From Candidatus Tisiphia endosymbiont of Dascillus cervinus (GTDB lineage Bacteria; Pseudomonadota; Alphaproteobacteria; Rickettsiales; Rickettsiaceae): DNA of 64,000 bases. The notes beneath the pieces were generated by a model. It saw only the letters and a program-made list of their open reading frames with translations, ran no database searches and was not told the DNA's origin. The stretch covers positions 372,001 through 436,000 of the forward strand of contig NZ_OZ032146.1 in assembly GCF_964026405.1 (NCBI RefSeq), read 5' to 3'. The translations under genes were made by a program, and so were the position numbers. Shown piece after piece: positions 60,164-64,000 of the stretch. The stretch's first letter is position 1. Each line of letters opens with the position of its first letter.

Positions 60164-61153
60164 TTAAGTAGTACCACTCCTCCTACCATCCATCTCAGCA
60201 AATACATCTTCCCACGATCCAGTAGTTGCAGCTTTGGTATATTCTGTCACCCTTCCTTCAAAGAAATTAGTATGTTCAGCACCGTTTAAGATTTCATCAA
60301 GCCAAGGCAACGGATTAGTATCAATTAAATAAATCTCTTTAAGTCCAAGCTGCATTAATCTGCGATCTGCAATATAACGAATATATTTCATTACGTCTCT
60401 AGCTGTTAACCCCTCAATACCACCAACTTCAAATGCTAGTTCAATAAAGGCATCTTCAAAATGCACAATAGTCGCACACGCCTCATAAAGACGGCTACGA
60501 ACCTCCTCAGTCCATACTTCAGGGTTTTCTCTAATAAAAGTTTTAAATAACATAATGATAGAATCAGTATGTAACGTCTCATCCCTTACTGACCAACTAA
60601 TAATTTGCCCCATACCTTTCATTTTATTAAAACGAGGAAAATTAAGTAAAATAACAAATGAAGCAAATAGCTGTAACCCTTCAGTAAATGCACCAAATAC
60701 TGCTAAAGTAGTAGCAATATCTTCTTTAGTTTCTACACCGAAACGCTGCATATAGTCATATTTATCTTTCATTTCTCTATATTTGAGAAATGCTGAATAT
60801 TCAGTTTCTGGCATACCTACGGTATCAAGCAGATGAGAATAAGCAGCAATATGAATTGTTTCCATATTAGAAAACGCTGATAACATCATCAGTACTTCAG
60901 TTGGCTTAAATACCCTAGAGTAATGTTTCATATAACAATTATTTACTTCAATATCAGCTTGAGTAAAGAAACGAAATATTTGAGTTAATAAATGTTTTTC
61001 TCCTGGACTTAAATTATATTTCCAGTCTTTTAGATCATCAGCCAGCGGCACTTCCTCTGGTAACCAATGAATTCGTTGTTGAATATGCCACGCTTCATAA
61101 GCCCATGGATAAGAAAATGGTTTGTAGATTGGACTGGCATTAAGTAAAGACAT
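60164..61153 (-). CDS. nrdB: Class Ia ribonucleotide reductase, beta subunit
   Basis: Holds the di-iron/tyrosyl radical that starts dNTP synthesis. 329 residues. Iron ligands in FFTQADIEVNN, METIHIAAYSH (Glu, His and the radical Tyr seven residues after the Glu, as in E. coli Tyr122) and VRDETLHTD. The C-terminal tail that docks into NrdA is present. Follows nrdA on the same strand with a repeat-filled gap of 319 bases. Confidence 0.97.
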   Translation of the reverse strand: MSLLNASPIYKPFSYPWAYEAWHIQQRIHWLPEEVPLADDLKDWKYNLSPGEKHLLTQIFRFFTQADIEVNNCYMKHYSRVFKPTEVLMMLSAFSNMETIHIAAYSHLLDTVGMPETEYSAFLKYREMKDKYDYMQRFGVETKEDIATTLAVFGAFTEGLQLFASFVILLNFPRFNKMKGMGQIISWSVRDETLHTDSIIMLFKTFIRENPEVWTEEVRSRLYEACATIVHFEDAFIELAFEVGGIEGLTARDVMKYIRYIADRRLMQLGLKEIYLIDTNPLPWLDEILNGAEHTNFFEGRVTEYTKAATTGSWEDVFAEMDGRRSGTT

Positions 61154-61187
61154 ATTATATTTCCTTTTTAAGTATACTACTATAAAA

Positions 61188-61278
61188 CGTCATTGCGAGG
61201 AGACCGTAGGTTGACGAAGCAATCTATATGACAAGCTTCATGGATTGCCACACTCACATACGTTCGCTCGCAATGACG
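61188..61278. repeat. CGTCATTGCGAG palindromic module
   Basis: CGTCATTGCGAG (61188-61199) is inverted at 61267-61278. Internal GACGAAGCAATC and GGATTGCCAC are shared with the cores of the elements at 37001, 40544 and 46823. This looks like the free form of the core nested in those elements. Confidence 0.8.
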
Positions 61279-61280
61279 AT

Positions 61281-61308
61281 GGGATAAGAATTGACAAATT
61301 CTTATCCC
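61281..61308. repeat. GGGATAAGAATT hairpin, solo copy
   Basis: GGGATAAGAATT, loop GACA, AATTCTTATCCC, followed by GAATTCGCG, as at 1517-1528. It is hairpin 1 of the compound element without hairpins 2 and 3. Confidence 0.8.
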
Positions 61309-61329
61309 GAATTCGCGTATATTCATTAG

Positions 61330-61469
61330 ACTTCCTGCATAATTCGCTTTTGCTGAGGAATTTGTAGGAGACACGGAACGCAGAACCGCAGCGTACTCAA
61401 ATGTACGTGAGGATTCGAGTGCCGGATCGACGCACAAATTACCAGCAAAAGTAGAATTATGCAAGAAGT
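61330..61469. repeat. 140-base palindromic element, intergenic copy
   Basis: Bounded by ACTTCCTGCATAATTC (61330) and GAATTATGCAAGAAGT (to 61469). Same length and order of conserved blocks (AGGAGA, CCGCAGCGTAC, GTACGTGAGGA, AAATTACCA) as the in-gene copy at 13245-13384. It begins 4 bases after the nrdA stop. Confidence 0.85.
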
Positions 61470-61472
61470 CTA

Positions 61473-63302
61473 TTACTGACAGGATAAACATTCATCATAA
61501 GACACAACTTCTTTTTCTTGTTTTTTCTTATTATCTCTTTCAATATCTTGAAAATCCGCTTTCTTGACATCGTGTGATACTTTATCAGCTCTTTGAATTG
61601 AGGTTGATCTACAATAATATAAACTCTTAACCCCTTTTTTCCAAGCTCTAAAATGGATATTATTTAAATACATCTTACTTACATTGCCTGCTAAGAAAAC
61701 ATTTAGAGATTGAGATTGTGAAATATGTGGTGTCCTATCTGCTGCTAGATCAATAAGCCAATTTTGATCAATCTCATAAGCAGTTCTGAAAACATCTTTT
61801 TCATGGCTGGATAAAAAGGTTAGATGTTGAACTGAGCCTTCATGAGTTGCAATTGATGACCAAACCTGCTCATTATTAAAACCTTTGGTGCTTAACAGCT
61901 TTTCTAAATATTTGTTACGTACATTAAAAGATCCAGTAAGAGTCTTTTGGACAAAACTATTAGCAGCAAATGGTTCAATTCCAGGCGAACTATTGCCAGC
62001 AATAATAGAGATTGATGCCGTAGGAGCAATAGCTGTTTTATTACTAAACCGTTCGTTAATACCTACTTCAACTGCATCGAGGCAAGCACCACGTTCATCA
62101 GATAGAACTACTGAAGCTTTATCAGCTTCTTTATGAATATGTTCAAATATTTGATTATTCCAAACCTTTGCCATTACCGACTCTATTGGTACATCCTTTG
62201 ATTGTAGGAATGAGTGAAAACCCATAACGCCTAAACCTATGCTACGTTCACGCATTGCTGAATATTTAGCTCGCTCCATGGTACTAGGTGCTTTAGTAAT
62301 AAAATCTTCAAGTACATTATCTAAAAAACGCATTGCGGTAGGAATAAATTCAGGATCATTCTGCCAATCATCAAAATATTCTAAATTTACTGAAGATAGG
62401 CAACAAACGGCAGTTCTTGCCTTACCTAAATGATCAATGCCAGTTGGCAAAGTAATCTCACTGCAAAGATTTGAAGTTTTTACCTGTAATCCAAGTTTTT
62501 TATGATGCTGCGGAATATATCTATTGACAGTATCAATAAATAAAATATAGGGTTCTCCAGTTTCTATTCTAGTAGTTAATAACTTAACCCACAAATCTCT
62601 AGCCTTAACTTCACGTACAACTTTTTTAGTAGCAGGGCTGATTAATGGAAAATTTCCATCACTCTCAACTGCTTGCATAAATGCATCTGTTACAGCTATG
62701 CCGTGATGCATGTTTAAAGCTTTACGATTAGTATCACCACCAGTATGGCGTCTTAAGTCTATGAATTCCTCAATTTCAGGGTGATCAATTGGTAAATATA
62801 TAGCAGCACTACCACGTCTAATTGACCCTTGAGAAATAGCTAAAGTCATAGAATCGACAACCTTGACAAATGGAATAATGCCAGAAGAAGTACCTTTGCC
62901 TTTAATTGCTTCATTAATAGAACGAACATTGCCCCAATAGCTTCCTATACCACCACCACGTGAGGCTAACCAAACATTCTCAGTCCAAAGATCTACAATA
63001 CCTTCTAAACTATCATCTGTTTCATTTAAAAAACAAGAGATAGGCATCCCTCTGTCAGTTCCACCGTTACTAAGAACCGGTGTAGCTGGCATAAACCACA
63101 ACTTGCTTATGTACTCATATAATTGCTGAGCTGATTTTGCATTATCAGCATAATAGCTAGCTACTCTAGCAAATAGATCTTGAAACCCCTCTCCGGCTAG
63201 TAAGTATCTATCTTTTAGCACTGCTTTGCCAAAATTAGTCAGTAAATCATCTCGTTTCTTATCAATTTTTATAGGAAATTTAGTATTTGCTTGCGTTGCC
63301 AT
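61473..63302 (-). CDS. nrdA: Class Ia ribonucleotide reductase, alpha subunit
   Basis: Catalytic subunit that reduces ribonucleoside diphosphates. 609 residues, shorter than E. coli NrdA (761): it begins directly with the catalytic fold and lacks the N-terminal ATP-cone that senses dATP. Active-site Cys in TSNLCSEI, redox Cys in PISCFLN and AVCCLSS, radical-transfer and substrate loops RGSAAIYLP and NMHHGIAVTD, and the C-terminal swinging pair SYDECLSCQ. ATG at 63302. Confidence 0.97.
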   Translation of the reverse strand: MATQANTKFPIKIDKKRDDLLTNFGKAVLKDRYLLAGEGFQDLFARVASYYADNAKSAQQLYEYISKLWFMPATPVLSNGGTDRGMPISCFLNETDDSLEGIVDLWTENVWLASRGGGIGSYWGNVRSINEAIKGKGTSSGIIPFVKVVDSMTLAISQGSIRRGSAAIYLPIDHPEIEEFIDLRRHTGGDTNRKALNMHHGIAVTDAFMQAVESDGNFPLISPATKKVVREVKARDLWVKLLTTRIETGEPYILFIDTVNRYIPQHHKKLGLQVKTSNLCSEITLPTGIDHLGKARTAVCCLSSVNLEYFDDWQNDPEFIPTAMRFLDNVLEDFITKAPSTMERAKYSAMRERSIGLGVMGFHSFLQSKDVPIESVMAKVWNNQIFEHIHKEADKASVVLSDERGACLDAVEVGINERFSNKTAIAPTASISIIAGNSSPGIEPFAANSFVQKTLTGSFNVRNKYLEKLLSTKGFNNEQVWSSIATHEGSVQHLTFLSSHEKDVFRTAYEIDQNWLIDLAADRTPHISQSQSLNVFLAGNVSKMYLNNIHFRAWKKGVKSLYYCRSTSIQRADKVSHDVKKADFQDIERDNKKKQEKEVVSYDECLSCQ

Positions 63303-63380
63303 TATTATATTATCTTATATCTTATTGTTTTAATTAAATTGAGATCATAGCAGATTTTTGTCTTAACACTAATACCATAC

Positions 63381-64000
63381 TCACATAATTTTTAAAAATT
63401 CTTCCAATTCTACAAGACTCGAAACATTAATCAAATTAAATTTATGGTCAGTTTTTTTCAGCATATTAGTTAGAACCTTACCTGCACCTATTTCAACTAT
63501 TTGTTCTATTTTCAGATTTTCCAATTCGTTTAAAGTTTGACGCCACCTCACCCTACCACAAATCTGGGAGATTAAGTTTTGTTTTATCTCTATAGGGTTA
63601 GTTATTGGTTTAGCTGTAACATTTTGTATCACCGGAACAAACGGTTTGTTAATTGCTACTTTGTCTAAAGCCTTTGCCATTTGCTCTTCTGCTGGCTTCA
63701 TCAAACTACAATGAAAAGGAGTGCTGACATTCAATTTAATAGCTTTATAGCCTAAATCTTTTACGATAGATATTACCCGTTCCACTGCTATAGTTTTACC
63801 ACTAATTACCACCTGTCCATCTATATTATCGTTAGCTATATCAAGGTCTATAACCTCTTTGATGATTTCTTCAAGCTTTTTTAGAGGTACGCCTATACAT
63901 GCCGCCATTGAGCCTTGACCAACCGGATAGGCTTCTTGCATGGACTTACTACGTACTGCTAGCAATTGGGTAGTTACTTGTATATCTATACTTTCCGCTG
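63381..64000 (-). CDS. fabD: Malonyl-CoA:ACP transacylase (5' end outside window)
   Basis: Loads malonyl groups on acyl carrier protein for fatty acid synthesis. The frame is open to the window edge (reading ESIDIQVTTQLLAVRSKSMQEA), so the N-terminal GHSLG nucleophile is not visible. What is present fits: QGSMAACIGV, the catalytic His in STPFHCSLMKPAEEQM, VPVIQNVTAKPI and EIGAGKVLTNMLKK. Confidence 0.93.
   Translation of the reverse strand, partial: AESIDIQVTTQLLAVRSKSMQEAYPVGQGSMAACIGVPLKKLEEIIKEVIDLDIANDNIDGQVVISGKTIAVERVISIVKDLGYKAIKLNVSTPFHCSLMKPAEEQMAKALDKVAINKPFVPVIQNVTAKPITNPIEIKQNLISQICGRVRWRQTLNELENLKIEQIVEIGAGKVLTNMLKKTDHKFNLINVSSLVELEEFLKIM

Larger units (their letters stand above)
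61154..61472. other. nrdA-nrdB intergenic region made of repeats
   Basis: Three repeats follow one another: the core module 61188-61278, the GGGATAAGAATT hairpin 61281-61308 and the 140-base element 61330-61469. The open frame that crosses them encodes repeat sequence only. Confidence 0.8.

Noticed and set aside
61180-61491. 103-codon open frame on the minus strand between nrdA and nrdB
   Set aside because: It spans three repeats and overlaps the nrdA end. The residues come from repeat sequence, with no RBS and no family resemblance.

Overview
The window comes from an AT-rich alphaproteobacterial endosymbiont of the family Rickettsiaceae, most likely Rickettsia or a close relative. The evidence is the low GC content, cytochrome oxidase assembly genes, a ProP-type MFS carrier, a stand-alone SpoT hydrolase domain, an unlinked 23S-5S rRNA unit without 16S, the hemE-side replication origin, many GC-richer palindromic repeats (one inside a protein), and decaying insertion sequences. 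I cannot name the species from sequence alone.

Layout. 1-9.1 kb: C-terminal part of a patatin-like phospholipase, coxC, then bcp/SURF1/a glutamine-synthetase-like gene facing pgeF, then dnaN, tRNA-Leu, Nfu, an acetoacetyl-CoA reductase-type SDR and znuC. 9.1-18.6 kb: repeat clusters, a SuhB-like protein, efp, ogt, a large GltD/ferredoxin-reductase fusion that has absorbed a palindromic repeat into its reading frame, an ABC polysaccharide-type exporter pair, trxA and ppsR. 18.57-18.95 kb: predicted chromosomal origin with DnaA boxes, next to hemE-hemH-hemJ. 21.6-24.8 kb: an MFS gene killed by a nonsense codon and an IS701-like insertion, then a small (p)ppGpp hydrolase. 24.9-34.2 kb: priA, M32 carboxypeptidase, a Tn5/IS50-like element with a 9-bp target duplication, a frameshifted SIMPL protein, a VapBC pair and metG. 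34.2-43.1 kb: dciA-like gene, a MraY/WecA-like transferase, radC, map, ctaG, rpoH, cpoB, a YfgM-like gene, bamB, rplM-rpsI and tRNA-Met. 43.3-49.8 kb: yraN, tRNA-Thr, an IS982 element, dnaQ-coaE, a wrecked restriction-modification operon carrying two separate miniature elements, and a VUT transporter. 50.0-53.3 kb: 5S and 23S rRNA on the minus strand, with a good promoter and processing stems. 53.3-64 kb: a 1478-residue pentapeptide-repeat protein, sucB, a candidate CE-clan (ubiquitin-like protease fold) effector, nrdB, nrdA and the 3' part of fabD.

Most genes are housekeeping: respiration, haem, DNA replication, translation, outer-membrane assembly. The accessory layer holds three possible host-interaction proteins (patatin, giant pentapeptide protein, CE-clan-like protease), one toxin-antitoxin pair, and several families of palindromic or miniature inverted-repeat elements. 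The most unusual observations are a family of compound elements built of up to three consecutive hairpins whose arms covary between copies, and a dead restriction endonuclease gene in which removing two miniature elements restores the reading frame at both insertion sites.
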